From a virus, in the IMG/VR virus record IMGVR_UViG_3300035670_001500, positions 1 through 20,028 of that record: a stretch of 20,028 bases of DNA; one strand, given 5' to 3'. Position numbers and translations under genes: made by a program. The notes below the pieces were generated by a model that saw only the letters and a list, made by a program, of their open reading frames with translations, did no database searches and was not told the origin of the DNA. Of the stretch, positions 19,838 to 20,028 are shown in pieces (the first letter of the stretch is position 1; every line of letters starts with the position of its first letter).

Positions 19838-20028
19838 TCAAAACTTGATACCGAGACCAGTGGTGAACACAGGCGAATAGGTTCCGTTAGTAGCACCGTA
19901 GCTGTTAGCAGCATTGGTGGTGGGGAACTTCAGATCAGCAAAACCAACCAGTGAGTTGGTGATACGACCTTCAACGCCAAGAGCAAGCACAACCTGTCCA
20001 CGGTTGCCAACAGCAGACTGATAGTTAG
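19838..20028 (-). CDS. C-terminus of a possible outer-membrane-type beta-barrel protein, truncated
   Basis: The last 62 codons of a leftward gene cut by the right edge. The end reads QVVLALGVEGRITNSLVGFA, then a polar Asn/Thr/Ala loop, then YSPVFTTGLGIKF. Alternating polar/apolar strands separated by a polar loop and a terminal phenylalanine are the usual C-terminal signature of outer-membrane beta-barrels, so a porin-like or host-derived protein is possible; a phage structural protein is the alternative. GC-rich codons relative to the neighbours. A composite terminator/promoter follows at 19755-19788. Confidence 0.55.
   Translation of the reverse strand, partial: NYQSAVGNRGQVVLALGVEGRITNSLVGFADLKFPTTNAANSYGATNGTYSPVFTTGLGIKF

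Noticed and set aside
1-20028. tRNA genes, CRISPR arrays, insertion sequences, attachment sites
   Set aside because: No cloverleaf with a TTCRA arm, no regularly spaced repeats and no transposase or integrase were seen on reading both strands.

Overview
The window looks like part of a T4-like cyanomyovirus genome, a phage of marine Synechococcus or Prochlorococcus. It pairs T4 virion and replication genes (gp26, gp54, gp4, gp48, gp53, gp32, gp33) with host-derived or host-like cyanobacterial genes (psbA, two high-light-inducible proteins, phoH, speD, thyX, a 2OG-Fe(II) oxygenase, glutaredoxin). Genes are packed with ATGA/TAATG/TGATG overlaps. No tRNA, CRISPR, insertion sequence or intron was seen. 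Family names come from recognising protein motifs by eye; no search was run.

Layout. 1-1691 (minus): tail/baseplate assembly genes, a gp51-like ORF (cut by the window edge), gp26 and gp54. 1724-5588 (plus): an overlapping late cluster of gp4, a gp2-like gene, gp48 and gp53. 5587-9714 (minus): a long replication/late-transcription operon, read as a 94-aa ORF, thyX, an MPTY small protein, phoH, an MGME1-like exonuclease, gp33, a DUF1825 protein and gp32, ending at a strong terminator. 9719-9994 (minus): a 49-aa DUF4278-type peptide behind a glutamine-riboswitch-like leader. 10049-12421 (minus): speD, small ORFs of unknown function and a glutaredoxin. 12462-13709 (minus): psbA with its own promoter, leader hairpin and terminator. 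13724-18079 (plus): three late-promoter boxes, a 1314-aa tail fibre and an 84-aa partner. 18081-20028 (minus): hli genes, a tiny membrane peptide, the 2OG oxygenase, two small membrane-anchored proteins and the C-terminus of a possible outer-membrane beta-barrel.

Regulation is unusually readable. Minus-strand auxiliary genes carry sigma70-type promoters (TTGACA, 16-18 nt, TATAAT-like), while virion genes carry T4 late boxes (ATAAATA). Several early promoters are fused to terminators: the -35 hexamer lies in the loop of the hairpin that ends the upstream gene, and the terminator T-tract is the -35/-10 spacer.

The most striking single signal is at the end of gp26. A canonical T TTT TTC slippery heptamer is followed, after 9 nt, by a perfect 12-bp stem-loop, and a -1 slip joins gp26 in frame to the next ORF. 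This is the layout of the G/GT tail-assembly-chaperone frameshift of lambda-like phages, here in a T4-type baseplate gene pair.
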